DNA from: Micromonospora sp. WMMA1363
GTDB lineage: Bacteria > Actinomycetota > Actinomycetes > Mycobacteriales > Micromonosporaceae
Reading direction: 5' to 3'
Length of the DNA: 64,000 nucleotides
Assembly: GCF_030345795.1 (NCBI RefSeq)
Contig: NZ_JAUALB010000001.1
Location: 5,448,001-5,512,000 of the forward strand
A program made the position numbers and the translations under genes. Below are positions 15,798 through 24,091 of the stretch, in pieces (position 1 is the stretch's first letter; each line of letters starts with the position of its first letter). Below the pieces are notes generated by a model that was not told where the DNA came from, made no database searches, and worked only from the letters and a program-made list of their open reading frames with translations.

Positions 15798-16906
15798 GCA
15801 GTGTTGCTGTCGGTCGACCCGGTGGGCAGGCCGTCGGCGCCGACGGCGATGGTCGCCCCGACCTGGCGTCGGCGACGCTCGTCGACCTCGACGGCGATGT
15901 CCTCGTCCTGCGCCATCATCTGGTCCAGGTCCACCTCAGCGAAGCCCAGGACACCCAGTTCGGCGAAGGCGTGGCGCATCTTCGGTCCGAAGAGGCCGAT
16001 GTCGCGCAGCGTGGGGACGATGCGCGAGAACAGGTGGCTGCGGAACGCGCGGAAGTGCTCGGAGCGGCGCATGAAGTCGATGCACTCGTTCGCGTCGATG
16101 TCCAGGTGGCGCCACACCTCCTCGCCCACGAACCGTTGCGCCATCAGGTGACAGGCCTCGACGCAGAACTCCTCGCGTTCGTCGCGCTCGGCCTGGGTGA
16201 GCTGCGGGTAGTAGTCGCGCAGGGCCAGCCGACCGAAGGCCACGTGCCGGGCCTCGTCCTGCATGACGTAGGCGTTGAGGGCCTGGGCCAGCGGCTCCTT
16301 GGCGTAGTCGCGGATCAGGCCGAACGCGGCCAGCGCCAGGCCTTCGATGAGCACCTGCATACCCAGATAGGTCATGTCCCAGCGGGAGTCGGAGATGACG
16401 TTGTTGAGCAGCGCCTGCAGGCTTGGATTGATCGGGTACGCCAGCTCGACCTTCTCCCGCAGGTATCGCGAGTAGGCCTCCATGTGCCGGGCCTCGTCCA
16501 CCACCTGGGTGGCCGCGTAGAACTTCGAGTCGACGTCGGGGACACTCGCGACGATCTTCGACGAGCAGATCAGCGCCCCCTGCTCCCCGTGCAGGAACTG
16601 GGAGAACTGCCACGCGTTGAGGTGTAACCGGACCAGCCCGCGCTCCTTCGGCCCGAGCTTGTCCCACACCCGGGAGCCGTAGATGGCGATGGACTCCTCC
16701 GGTACTCCCATCGGGTCGTTCGGGTCGATCTCGATCGACCAGTCCAGCCGTTCGGCGGCGTCCCACTGCCGCTGCTTGCCCTTCTCGTAGAGGGCGAGCA
16801 ACCGATCCCGGCCGGTGTCGTAGTCCCAGTCGAAGACGGTCGTCGCCCCGCCCGGTACGTGCCAGCGGGTCTGCTCCACCGGGAGCGTGTAGATGCGCGT
16901 GCTCAA
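15794..16906 (-). CDS. Ferritin-like diiron oxygenase
   Basis: Two diiron half-sites are visible: GEQGALICSS then VVDEARHMEAYSRYL, and VLIEGLALAAF then MQDEARHVAFGRLAL, i.e. E...DExRH repeated. This fits ferritin-like oxygenases that hydroxylate, desaturate or N-oxidise substrates (AurF is a functional precedent at fold level only). I place the start at TTG 16906, five nt after GGAGG, giving LSTRIYTLPVEQ; an ATG at 16999 is possible. It is coupled to the exporter downstream. In this cluster it may act on the acyl chain of the discrete ACP or on an amine; the substrate is unknown. Confidence 0.75.
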   Translation of the reverse strand: MSTRIYTLPVEQTRWHVPGGATTVFDWDYDTGRDRLLALYEKGKQRQWDAAERLDWSIEIDPNDPMGVPEESIAIYGSRVWDKLGPKERGLVRLHLNAWQFSQFLHGEQGALICSSKIVASVPDVDSKFYAATQVVDEARHMEAYSRYLREKVELAYPINPSLQALLNNVISDSRWDMTYLGMQVLIEGLALAAFGLIRDYAKEPLAQALNAYVMQDEARHVAFGRLALRDYYPQLTQAERDEREEFCVEACHLMAQRFVGEEVWRHLDIDANECIDFMRRSEHFRAFRSHLFSRIVPTLRDIGLFGPKMRHAFAELGVLGFAEVDLDQMMAQDEDIAVEVDERRRRQVGATIAVGADGLPTGSTDSNTA

Positions 16907-17026
16907 GCTCGCCTCCGCAGCTGGTCGCTTAAGCCGGCCAGGCCGCCTCGCCCGGCCGTTCGTGCTGACAGTCTCGGCTACCGTCACCCGGCGTAGCATT
17001 GGGGAGATCCCTAGGTGCGCGCGTAC

Positions 17027-17059
17027 GTCAGCCGCCGGTCAGCGGCGCGTCAGCGGGCC
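17027..17059 (+). promoter_or_regulatory. SARP-type 11-bp repeat triad before the HGGPG hydrolase
   Basis: GTCAGCCGCCG, GTCAGCGGCGC and GTCAGCGGGCC follow one another with an exact 11-bp period (GTCAG at 17027, 17038, 17049). The start codon is only 16 bp downstream, so transcription would start near or at the ATG. This is the cleanest of the four triads. Confidence 0.65.
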
Positions 17060-17075
17060 CGCCCACCATCGGGCC

Positions 17076-18023
17076 ATGAGCGTGGACAGCGCAACGGACC
17101 TGGGATCCGAGGGTGTTCTCAAGTGGGCCGGCGGATCCACCTGGTACCGGACAGTCGGTGACCTGACCGGCGGCCCCGCGCCCGTGGTGGTCTGCCACGG
17201 AGGGCCGGGCCTCACCCACGACTATCTCCTGTCGTTGGCGGCGCTCGCCGCCGGCGGCCGGGCCTGCGTCTTCTACGACCAACTGGGCAACGGCCGATCC
17301 GACCACCGGCCGGACGCGGCGGACGGGTTCTGGACGGTGCCGCTGTTCCTCACCGAGCTGCGCGCACTGCTGACACACCTGGGTATCACCGACCGGTACC
17401 ACCTGCTCGGCCACTCCTGGGGTGGCCTGCTGGCCCTGGAGTTGGCCACCGAGCGTCCGGCCGGCCTGCGGTCGCTGGTGCTCGCCGACAGCTTCGCCGC
17501 CGGCGAGACCTACCGGGCAGAGGTCGGCAGGCTCCGCGACGAGCTGCCCGACGCTGTTCGCGCCGCGCTCGCCGGCCCGCCCGACGACCCCGGGTACGCC
17601 GAGGCGGTGAGCGCCTTCTACGCCCGGCATGTCTGCCGGATGCGACCGGTGCCCGACGAGGTGCTGCGGACCCTCGGCGCGGTACGCGAGGATCCGCGGG
17701 TCTACGAGACGATGGCCGGCGGCAACGAGTTCGACCTGCGTGGCCACCTCGCCGACTGGGACATCCGGGATCGGCTGGGCCGGGTCGCGGTCCCCGCTCT
17801 GTTGATCTCCGGGCGGTACGACGAGGTGACCCCGGCGGCCGTTGCCGAGCTGCACCACGGGCTGTCCTCCTCCCGGTGGGAGCTGTTCGAGGAGTCCAGC
17901 CACATGCCGCACGTCGAGGAACCGGAACACTTCCGCGCGACGGTCGACGCGTTCCTGGCCGGGATCGACGCGGCCGACGGTCGACCGGCCACGTCGGACC
18001 ACGTCCGCTCCGCGGTGCGCTGA
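17076..18023 (+). CDS. Proline-iminopeptidase-like alpha/beta hydrolase (S33)
   Basis: The protein has 315 aa from ATG 17076. HGGPGLTHDY near residues 42-51 is the oxyanion-loop motif of proline iminopeptidases and tricorn-interacting F1-type peptidases; GHSWGG near 112-117 carries the nucleophile Ser; the acid (SGRYDEVTP) and His (ESSHMPHVE) follow. It cleaves an N-terminal amino acid or an amide. In a peptide pathway it may trim the first residue or open an amide. It is followed after 9 bp by the flavin reductase. The repeat triad just before it suggests SARP control. Confidence 0.8.
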   Translation: MSVDSATDLGSEGVLKWAGGSTWYRTVGDLTGGPAPVVVCHGGPGLTHDYLLSLAALAAGGRACVFYDQLGNGRSDHRPDAADGFWTVPLFLTELRALLTHLGITDRYHLLGHSWGGLLALELATERPAGLRSLVLADSFAAGETYRAEVGRLRDELPDAVRAALAGPPDDPGYAEAVSAFYARHVCRMRPVPDEVLRTLGAVREDPRVYETMAGGNEFDLRGHLADWDIRDRLGRVAVPALLISGRYDEVTPAAVAELHHGLSSSRWELFEESSHMPHVEEPEHFRATVDAFLAGIDAADGRPATSDHVRSAVR

Positions 18024-18032
18024 GGACCGGCG

Positions 18033-18557
18033 ATGTCGGGACCGGGACCGGCGCCACCCACCACCCCGGCGACGCGCGGCGCGCCGGACACCCGCGAGTT
18101 CCGTCGGGTGATGGGGCGTTACCCCACCGGCGCGGTGGTGGTCGCCACAATGCTCGCCGGCCGGCCGTACGGCATGGCGGTGAACTCGTTCACCTCGGTG
18201 TCCCTCGATCCGATGCTGGTTCTCTTCTGCGTGCACCGGTCATCGCGGACCTGGGGGGCGCTACGGGCCAGTGGGCGGTTCGCGGTCAGCGTGCTCGCCG
18301 CCGACCAGGCGCACGTCTGCCGGGTGTTCGCCACCCCGGGCGCGGACCGTTTCGCCTCGCTGCCCTGGTCGACGAACGACTCCGGCCAGCCGGTGCTGGG
18401 CGGCGCGGTGGCCTGGCTCGACTGCGCGGTCACCGCGGTGGTCGACGGCGGCGATCACGAGGTGGTGTTCGGCGTGGTGCGGGCCGCGTTCGACCGCCCG
18501 GACGGTGGTCCGCTGGTCTGTCACCGGGGTGGGTTCACCGGCCTGTCGGAGCCGTGA
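18033..18557 (+). CDS. Flavin reductase (FMN/FAD, HpaC/DIM6 type)
   Basis: The protein has 174 aa. FRRVMGRYPTGAVVVAT near residue 23, GMAVNSFTSVSLDPMLVLFC near 46-65 and FAVSVLAADQ near 88 are standard for split-barrel flavin reductases of two-component monooxygenases. It supplies reduced flavin from NAD(P)H. The natural partner here is the luciferase-like monooxygenase embedded in the NRPS at 31368-35735, since no other flavin monooxygenase of that type is present. Its 3' end overlaps the convergent thioesterase by 23 bp. Confidence 0.88.
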   Translation: MSGPGPAPPTTPATRGAPDTREFRRVMGRYPTGAVVVATMLAGRPYGMAVNSFTSVSLDPMLVLFCVHRSSRTWGALRASGRFAVSVLAADQAHVCRVFATPGADRFASLPWSTNDSGQPVLGGAVAWLDCAVTAVVDGGDHEVVFGVVRAAFDRPDGGPLVCHRGGFTGLSEP

Positions 18558-19302
18558 CCGGGGCGGACAGCGCGACCGACACCGCGGCCACGATTCCGGC
18601 CGGGTCGTCCAGGCAGTAGAAGTGCCCACCGGGGAACACCCGCTCCGACGGTGGGGATCCGGTCCGCTCCCGCCACCACGCCAGGTCCGACGGCCCGGCA
18701 AGTGGGTCGTCCCAACCCTGGAACACCGACACGGGGCAGGGCACCGCGTGCCGGCCCGGGGTGTGTCGGGCCAGCGTACGCAGGTCCGCCGTCGTGGTGG
18801 CGACCACCAGGTCCCGCAGCTCCGGATGCTGCCAGAGTTCCGCTGGCGTGCCACCGAGTCGGCGCAGGAAGGCCGTCGGGTCGACGATCCCGGCCAGGAC
18901 GGCGCGCGCCCACCGGGGGCCCGGTGTCGGGGTGGCCGAGACGAACAGGTGGCGTACCGTCACCCCGGCGTCGCGGAGCAGCGGTGTCAGCTCGTACCCG
19001 AGCAGGCCACCCATGCTGTGGCCGAACACGGCCAGCGGCAACGGATCGGTGGCGTCCAGCTCGGCCACCGCCGCGGCGACGGAGGCGGCCAGCCCGGCCA
19101 GCGTGCCGCCGGCGGGTTCGTCGATCCGGCCGTCCCGGCCGGGCGGCCGCACCGGGCACAGCTGCAGCCAGCCCGGGGCGTACCGGCGCCAGTCCTGGAA
19201 GAACCGGGCCCCCGCGCCGGCCGGCGGCAGGCAGAGCAGCCGTAGGGCGGGCGCCACCACCGGCAGCGGATCCAGCCAGAGCGCGGCGGCGCCGCCGGTC
19301 AC
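18535..19302 (-). CDS. Type II thioesterase (GrsT/TEII family)
   Basis: The protein has 255 aa, starting at a GTG that overlaps the stop of the GMC gene (GTGA). LLCLPPAGAGARFF near residue 22 and FGHSMGGLLGYEL near 92 (catalytic Ser) are the classical TEII signatures, with FPGGHFYC near 226 giving the catalytic His. It removes stalled or wrong acyl groups from carrier proteins of the NRPS-PKS. The downstream neighbour is convergent. Confidence 0.9.
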   Translation of the reverse strand: MTGGAAALWLDPLPVVAPALRLLCLPPAGAGARFFQDWRRYAPGWLQLCPVRPPGRDGRIDEPAGGTLAGLAASVAAAVAELDATDPLPLAVFGHSMGGLLGYELTPLLRDAGVTVRHLFVSATPTPGPRWARAVLAGIVDPTAFLRRLGGTPAELWQHPELRDLVVATTTADLRTLARHTPGRHAVPCPVSVFQGWDDPLAGPSDLAWWRERTGSPPSERVFPGGHFYCLDDPAGIVAAVSVALSAPVTAPTGR

Positions 19303-20852
19303 GGCTGCTCGCCCGTGATGAAGTCCGCGGCCCGCTCGCCGATCATGACGGCCGGCGCGTGGGTGTTGCCGGTGGGCACGGTCGGCATCACCGACGCGTC
19401 GGCGACGCGCAGGCCGCGCAGGCCCCGGACCCGCAGCCGCGGGTCCACGACGGCGTCCTCGTCGACGCCCATCCGGGCGGTACCGACCTGGTGGTGATAG
19501 GTCGAGACGGTTGCCCGGACGTACGCCCGCACCTGCTCGTCGCCGGTCACCTCCGGCCCGGGGTGGACCTCCCGAGCCTCCCAGCCCTGGCGCAGGGCCT
19601 TGCCGGCACCCAGTTCCCGGCACAGTCCCACCGAGGCGACCAGCGCGTCGAGGTCCACGGCGCAGCGCAGCACGCCCGCCTCGATGAGTAGTTCGTCGTC
19701 GGGTTCGGGCCCGCCCAGCCGGAGCCGGCCCCGGCTGGCCGGGCGCACCAGCCCGGCCTGGAGCGTGAAGCCGCTGTCCGGCGCGGCGAACCCGGGTGGG
19801 CACATCGGCACCGGGAAGTGCAGCGGCTGGGTGTCCGGCACCGGAAGGCCAGGGCGGCTACGCCAGTACAGGTGGGTCTGGGCCGGCGGCAGGCCGGCCG
19901 ACGGACGGCCGAGCGGGCGGCCGGTGCCGAAGACGACCGGCACGAGCAGGTGGTCCTGGAGGTTGCGGCCGACGCCGGGCAGGTGCGCGACCACGTCGAG
20001 GCCGAGTCCGCGCAGTTCGTCGGCGTCGCCGATGCCGGAAAGCATCAGCAGCCGCGGTGACTCCAAAGTGCCGGCGGCGAGCACGACCTCCTCCTCGGCC
20101 CGGGTGGTGGTGGGTCGGCCGTTCCGTTCCCACACCACGCCCGCGCACCGGTCGCCGTCGACCAGCAGCCGCCGGGCCCGGGCCCGCGTCCGTACCGTGA
20201 GTTCCGGCCGGTCGGCGACGGGTCTGAGGTACGCCGCCGCGCTGCCGCACCGCCGCCCGTCCCGCACGGTGAACTGGAGGTACGAGATGCCGTCGAGGTC
20301 TCCGGAGTTGTAGTCCGGGTTGAACGGAACGTCGACCTCGCCGGCGGCGTCGACCAGCGACTCGTGGATCGGGTCCGGCCGGTAGGCGGTGAGCACGGGA
20401 ACGGGGCCGCCGACACCGCGCAGCGGTGTCGGCCCGGTGTCGTAGTCCTCCATCCGCCGGTACACGGGCAGCACGTCCCGCCAGGACCATCCGGTGTTGC
20501 CGAGGTACGCCCAGTGGTCGTAGTCGGCCGGCGCGCCGCGCGCGTAGATCATCGCGTTCAGGGAGCTGGAGCCGCCCAGCACGCGGCCGCGCGGCCAGGG
20601 CAGGCGGCGGCCGTCCGCGGCCCGCTGCGGTTGGGTCTGATAGCCCCAGTTCTCCTCGGTGAACCACAGCTCGCCGAAGCGCAGGGGATCGTGGATGGCC
20701 GGATTGACGTCGGGTCCGCCAGCCTCCAGGAGGAGCACCCGCCGCCCGCGTTCGACCAGCCGGCGGGCCACCGCGCAGCCGGCCGACCCGGCGCCGACCA
20801 CCACCACGTCGACGGTGTCCACCGGCTCGGTGCCGTCGTTTGTTCCGCGCAA
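19299..20852 (-). CDS. GMC-family FAD oxidoreductase
   Basis: The protein has 517 aa. The dinucleotide-binding motif VVVGAGSAGCAVARRL lies at residues 17-32, followed by the GMC motif 1 region (PRGRVLGGSSSLNAMIYARG near 88-107), motif 2 (GTLESPRLLMLSGIG near 245-260) and the active-site His in STYHHQVGTARMG plus NTHAPAVMIGE at the C-terminus. It oxidises an alcohol to an aldehyde or ketone with reduction of O2 or another acceptor, like choline dehydrogenase. It is three bases from the upstream KASII gene, so its substrate may be a product of the acyl-ACP set or the alcohol form of the released product. Confidence 0.9.
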   Translation of the reverse strand: MRGTNDGTEPVDTVDVVVVGAGSAGCAVARRLVERGRRVLLLEAGGPDVNPAIHDPLRFGELWFTEENWGYQTQPQRAADGRRLPWPRGRVLGGSSSLNAMIYARGAPADYDHWAYLGNTGWSWRDVLPVYRRMEDYDTGPTPLRGVGGPVPVLTAYRPDPIHESLVDAAGEVDVPFNPDYNSGDLDGISYLQFTVRDGRRCGSAAAYLRPVADRPELTVRTRARARRLLVDGDRCAGVVWERNGRPTTTRAEEEVVLAAGTLESPRLLMLSGIGDADELRGLGLDVVAHLPGVGRNLQDHLLVPVVFGTGRPLGRPSAGLPPAQTHLYWRSRPGLPVPDTQPLHFPVPMCPPGFAAPDSGFTLQAGLVRPASRGRLRLGGPEPDDELLIEAGVLRCAVDLDALVASVGLCRELGAGKALRQGWEAREVHPGPEVTGDEQVRAYVRATVSTYHHQVGTARMGVDEDAVVDPRLRVRGLRGLRVADASVMPTVPTGNTHAPAVMIGERAADFITGEQP

Positions 20853-20855
20853 TGG

Positions 20856-22076
20856 TCAGGCCTTCCCGAAGACGAGGACGGCGTTCTGGCCGCCGAAGCC
20901 GAACGAGTTGCTGATCGCCACGTGCACCGGGGCGTACCGGGGTGCCTTGGCCACCACGTCGATGTCGATCTCCGGATCCTGACGTTCCAGGTTCGCGGTG
21001 GGGGGAATGGCGTCGTGCTGCACGGTGAGCACGGTGAGGGCGGCCTCGATGGCGCCGGCGGCGCCGAGCGCATGCCCGATCACGCCCTTGGTCGAGGTGA
21101 CGGCGGGGCGGGGGCCGAGCGTCCGGGCGATGGCGGTGGCCTCCGTCCGGTCGTTGGCCGGGGTCGACGTGCCGTGCGCGTTGACGTGGTCCACGTCGGA
21201 CGCGGTCACGTCGGCGTCGGTGAGCGCGGCGCGGATCGCCTGGGTGATGCCCCGCCCGCCGGGCTCCGGCGCGGTCGCGTGGTACGCGTCGGCGCTGGCC
21301 CCGTAGCCGAGCAGGCGCGCCCGCACGCGGGCCCCGCGGGCCCGGGCGTCCGCGGCCCGTTCCAGGACGAGCACGGCACTCCCCTCACCCAGAACGAAGC
21401 CGTCCCGGTCCGCGTCGAAGGGGCGCGAGGCGGCGGCCGGGTCGTCGACCCGGGTGGACAGCGCGGTCATCTGGGCGAACCCGGTGAGGATGAGCGGGCT
21501 GACGCCGGCCTCGCTGCCGCCGGTGACCACCACGTCGCAGGCGCCGCTGTGCAGCAGAGCGCGGGCCGTGCCGATGGCGGTGGCCCCGGAGGCGCAGGCG
21601 CTGGCGGTGACGAAGTTCGGGCCGGTGGCCCGAAGCGCTATGCCGATCTGCCCGGCGACCATGTTCGGCACCAGCATCGGGATCAGCAGGGCGGAGACCG
21701 TCGGCGGGCCGCCGCCGAGCAGGTTCTTGTGCTGGGTCTCCCAGGTCGCTACCCCGCCGAGACCGCACCCCATCACCACGCCCACCCGCGCGCCGTCCCA
21801 GGTGGCCGGGTCGAGCCCGGCGTCGGCCACCGCCTCCCGCGCGGCGACCAGGGCCAGCTGGACGAAGCGGTCGTACTGCCAGGAGCGGCGGCCCACCGTC
21901 CTGCGGGGCTCGAATGCGGGCACCCGGCAGGAGAAGGTGACGGGCAGGTCGGTCAGCTCAGGGTCGGCCCGCGCGGTGGAGGCGCCCGCGCACACGCCCA
22001 TCCAGGTGGCGTCGACGCCGATCCCGGCCGGGGTCACCAACCCCAGACCGGTCACCGCGAGGTCGCCGCCGGTCAT
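20856..22076 (-). CDS. Beta-ketoacyl-ACP synthase II (FabF-like)
   Basis: The protein has 406 aa. The Cys-His-His triad is intact: TASACASGATAIG (Cys near 161), VNAHGTSTPAND (His near 298) and GVIGHALGAAGAIEAA (His near 333). It elongates acyl-ACP by decarboxylative condensation. It forms a discrete type II system with the adjacent ACP and KASIII, coupled by 4-bp overlaps. The active-site Cys makes it catalytic, not a chain-length-factor-like partner. Confidence 0.9.
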   Translation of the reverse strand: MTGGDLAVTGLGLVTPAGIGVDATWMGVCAGASTARADPELTDLPVTFSCRVPAFEPRRTVGRRSWQYDRFVQLALVAAREAVADAGLDPATWDGARVGVVMGCGLGGVATWETQHKNLLGGGPPTVSALLIPMLVPNMVAGQIGIALRATGPNFVTASACASGATAIGTARALLHSGACDVVVTGGSEAGVSPLILTGFAQMTALSTRVDDPAAASRPFDADRDGFVLGEGSAVLVLERAADARARGARVRARLLGYGASADAYHATAPEPGGRGITQAIRAALTDADVTASDVDHVNAHGTSTPANDRTEATAIARTLGPRPAVTSTKGVIGHALGAAGAIEAALTVLTVQHDAIPPTANLERQDPEIDIDVVAKAPRYAPVHVAISNSFGFGGQNAVLVFGKA

Positions 22077-22318
22077 GCCGGTGTCGCCAGGCGGGCGTCG
22101 ATCAGCTGCGCCGTCTCGGAGATCGTGCTGTGCGGGGTGGCGTCCCGCTCGTCGAGCTTCACGCCCAACTCCTGCTGGACCACGAGACCGAGCTCCACCA
22201 GGAACAGGGAGTCGAGTTCCAGGTCCTCGAACGTGACGTCAGGGTGGACCTCGTCCGGCTCGACCTCGAAGCGGGTGACCAAGATGTCGACGAAGCGGTC
22301 GTAGGTGGTTGCGGTCAT
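22073..22318 (-). CDS. Discrete acyl carrier protein
   Basis: The protein has 81 aa, the normal ACP size. The phosphopantetheine Ser is in LELDSLFLVEL near residues 34-44. Acidic helix II and an overall negative charge fit ACP. It overlaps KASII and KASIII genes by 4 bp each, so the three make a stoichiometric set. Confidence 0.9.
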   Translation of the reverse strand: MTATTYDRFVDILVTRFEVEPDEVHPDVTFEDLELDSLFLVELGLVVQQELGVKLDERDATPHSTISETAQLIDARLATPA

Positions 22319-23358
22319 GCGCGTGCTCCTCGTTCTGCAGGACTGGCCGCGGCCAGTCCGGGACAGGTCAGTGACGGCCAGGTGAGGGCGACGGACCCCC
22401 AGGTCAACCCGCCGCCGAAGGCGGTCAGCACCAGCCGGTCGCCGGTGCGTAGGGCGCCCGCGGCGAGGGCGTCGGCGAGGGCCAGGGGGATCGACGCGGC
22501 TGCGGTGTTGCCGACGCGGGCGATGTTGCTGACCGCGCGGGCCGAGTCGAGGCCGAGGTCCTCGGCCAGGCGGTGCAGGATGCGGCTGTTCGCCTGGTGG
22601 CTGACCAGGTGATCGAGATCCGTGGCGCGCCAGCCGGCGCGGGCCAGCACCGTTCGGGTGGAGGCGGCCATCCGGAGCACGGCGTGCCGGAACACCTCCC
22701 GGCCGTCCATCGTGAAGTAGTGCTCCTCGGGTGGCACCGGCCGGCCGGAGAGCCGCTGCCGGGACCCGCCGGCGGGCACCGCGATCAGCCCACTGTGCTC
22801 GCCGTCGCTGCCCAGGTCGAAGGGACCCACGCGACCCGGCTCGTCGGGGTGCCCGGTGGTCAGCACCACCGCCGCCGCGCCGTCGCCGAAGATCACGGCG
22901 GTGGTCCGGTCGAGCGGGTTGAGGATGCTGGAGAAGGTTTCCGCCGCGATCACCAGGACCCGGTCGGCGATGCCTGCCGTGATCAGGCCAGCGGCGCTGG
23001 CCAGGGCGTAGACGAAGCCGGCGCAGACCGCCATGACGTCGTACGCGCCGACGTTACCCAGGCCGAGTCGCCAGGTGACCTCGGGCGCGATGCCCGGACA
23101 GGGGCGATCCGGTGTGGTGGTGGTGACCACGACGGCGTCCACTTCGGACACGTTGGCGTGTGCCAGGGCCCGGGCGCCGGCCCGGACGGCCAGGTCGGAG
23201 GTGGCGGAGCCCGGCTCGGCGAGATATCGCTGGCCGATGCCGGTACGCAGCCGGATCCACTCGTCCGACGTGTTCAGCTCGGCGGGGAGGGCGCTGTTGG
23301 GTACGCGGCGTGGCGGTAGCCAGCTGCCGATTCCCCGAAGGACCGCTGCGCGGGTCAT
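22315..23358 (-). CDS. Beta-ketoacyl-ACP synthase III (FabH-like)
   Basis: The protein has 347 aa from ATG 23358, 6 nt after GGAGGAGG. The Cys-His-Asn triad is complete: VMAVCAGFVYAL (Cys near 117), SHQANSRIL (His) and RVGNTAAASIPLAL (Asn). It condenses an acyl-CoA starter with malonyl-ACP, or transfers an acyl group. It heads the operon KASIII-ACP-KASII-GMC-thioesterase. A SARP-type triad lies about 75-107 bp upstream on the same strand. Confidence 0.9.
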   Translation of the reverse strand: MTRAAVLRGIGSWLPPRRVPNSALPAELNTSDEWIRLRTGIGQRYLAEPGSATSDLAVRAGARALAHANVSEVDAVVVTTTTPDRPCPGIAPEVTWRLGLGNVGAYDVMAVCAGFVYALASAAGLITAGIADRVLVIAAETFSSILNPLDRTTAVIFGDGAAAVVLTTGHPDEPGRVGPFDLGSDGEHSGLIAVPAGGSRQRLSGRPVPPEEHYFTMDGREVFRHAVLRMAASTRTVLARAGWRATDLDHLVSHQANSRILHRLAEDLGLDSARAVSNIARVGNTAAASIPLALADALAAGALRTGDRLVLTAFGGGLTWGSVALTWPSLTCPGLAAASPAERGARA

Positions 23359-23432
23359 GCCGTTCCTCCTCCTGCGCCGGTGCGCCGGCCGGTCGTGTCC
23401 GACCGCCGGTTCCGGTGCTCCCACCCTCCCGA

Positions 23433-23465
23433 CGGAAGCTGAAAGCGCACTGACGCCGGACTGAC
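23433..23465 (-). promoter_or_regulatory. SARP-type 11-bp repeat triad before the KASIII operon
   Basis: Read on the - strand: GTCAGTCCGGC, GTCAGTGCGCT, TTCAGCTTCCG; the TCAG cores are 11 bp apart. It forms one half of a divergent control region with the + strand triad at 23476-23508. Confidence 0.6.
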
Positions 23466-23475
23466 GGGCGGACCT

Positions 23476-23508
23476 GTCAGTGCGGTCTCAGCACCGCGTC
23501 AGCACCGT
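23476..23508 (+). promoter_or_regulatory. SARP-type 11-bp repeat triad before the MaoC-like gene
   Basis: GTCAGTGCGGT, CTCAGCACCGC and GTCAGCACCGT, with 11-bp period, start 23476. It points to the MaoC-like gene 42 bp downstream. Together with the - strand triad it gives two outward sites only 10 bp apart. Confidence 0.6.
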
Positions 23509-23549
23509 TGCCGAAGCTGCGGAACCGACAGCGGTTTGCGGAGGGGCGA

Positions 23550-24083
23550 ATGACGACAGGTATCTCTGCGGCGGCCCCGGGGTCCGGGGCGGTGGCGAGC
23601 CGTTTCGCCGATCTGGCGGCGCTCGCCGCGATGGTCGGGCGCCCGTTGGGGGTGAGCGCCTGGCAGGAGATCGGCCAGGCGAGGGTGGACAGCTTCGCGG
23701 CCGTCACCGGCGACGGGCAGTGGATCCACATCGATCCGGCGCGCGCCGCGCGGGGGCCGTACGGCGGTCCGATCGCCCACGGGTTGCTCCTCGCCTCGCT
23801 GATGCCGGGGCCGGTCGTCGAGCTGCTCGCCGTGGACGGGATCGACCTGGTGCTCAACGCCGGCCTGGAGCGGCTGACCTTTCCCGCGCCGGTCCTGGTC
23901 GGCGAACGGGTGCGGGTGCGGGCTGAGCTGGCCTCGTTCACCTGGCGGGTCCGCGGCGCGGCCGACGTGACCGTCGAGGCCTGCGTCGAGGTGCAGCAGC
24001 GGCCGGCGGTCGGCTGCAGTGCTCTGCTGCGTCTGGTGTTGCGCCCCCGATCGGCCCCGCGCCGGCGGGACTCGAGACCATGA
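23550..24083 (+). CDS. MaoC-like (hotdog) dehydratase/hydratase
   Basis: The protein has 177 aa from ATG 23550 after GGAGGGG. The segment AVTGDGQWIHIDPARAARGP near residues 51-70 followed by YGGPIAHGLLLASL is the (R)-specific enoyl-hydratase/NodN-type motif (D/G..W.HxD then G.PIAHG). It could dehydrate or hydrate the chain built on the discrete ACP. It is divergent from the KASIII operon across a control region with two SARP-type triads. It may be monocistronic; the SARP gene is convergent 8 bp away. Confidence 0.85.
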   Translation: MTTGISAAAPGSGAVASRFADLAALAAMVGRPLGVSAWQEIGQARVDSFAAVTGDGQWIHIDPARAARGPYGGPIAHGLLLASLMPGPVVELLAVDGIDLVLNAGLERLTFPAPVLVGERVRVRAELASFTWRVRGAADVTVEACVEVQQRPAVGCSALLRLVLRPRSAPRRRDSRP

Positions 24084-24091
24084 GGCGCCGG

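Noticed and set aside
20364..22304. 646-codon open frame on the + strand opposite the GMC and KASII genes
   Set aside because: Composition of a shadow frame; the - strand frames carry complete catalytic motifs.
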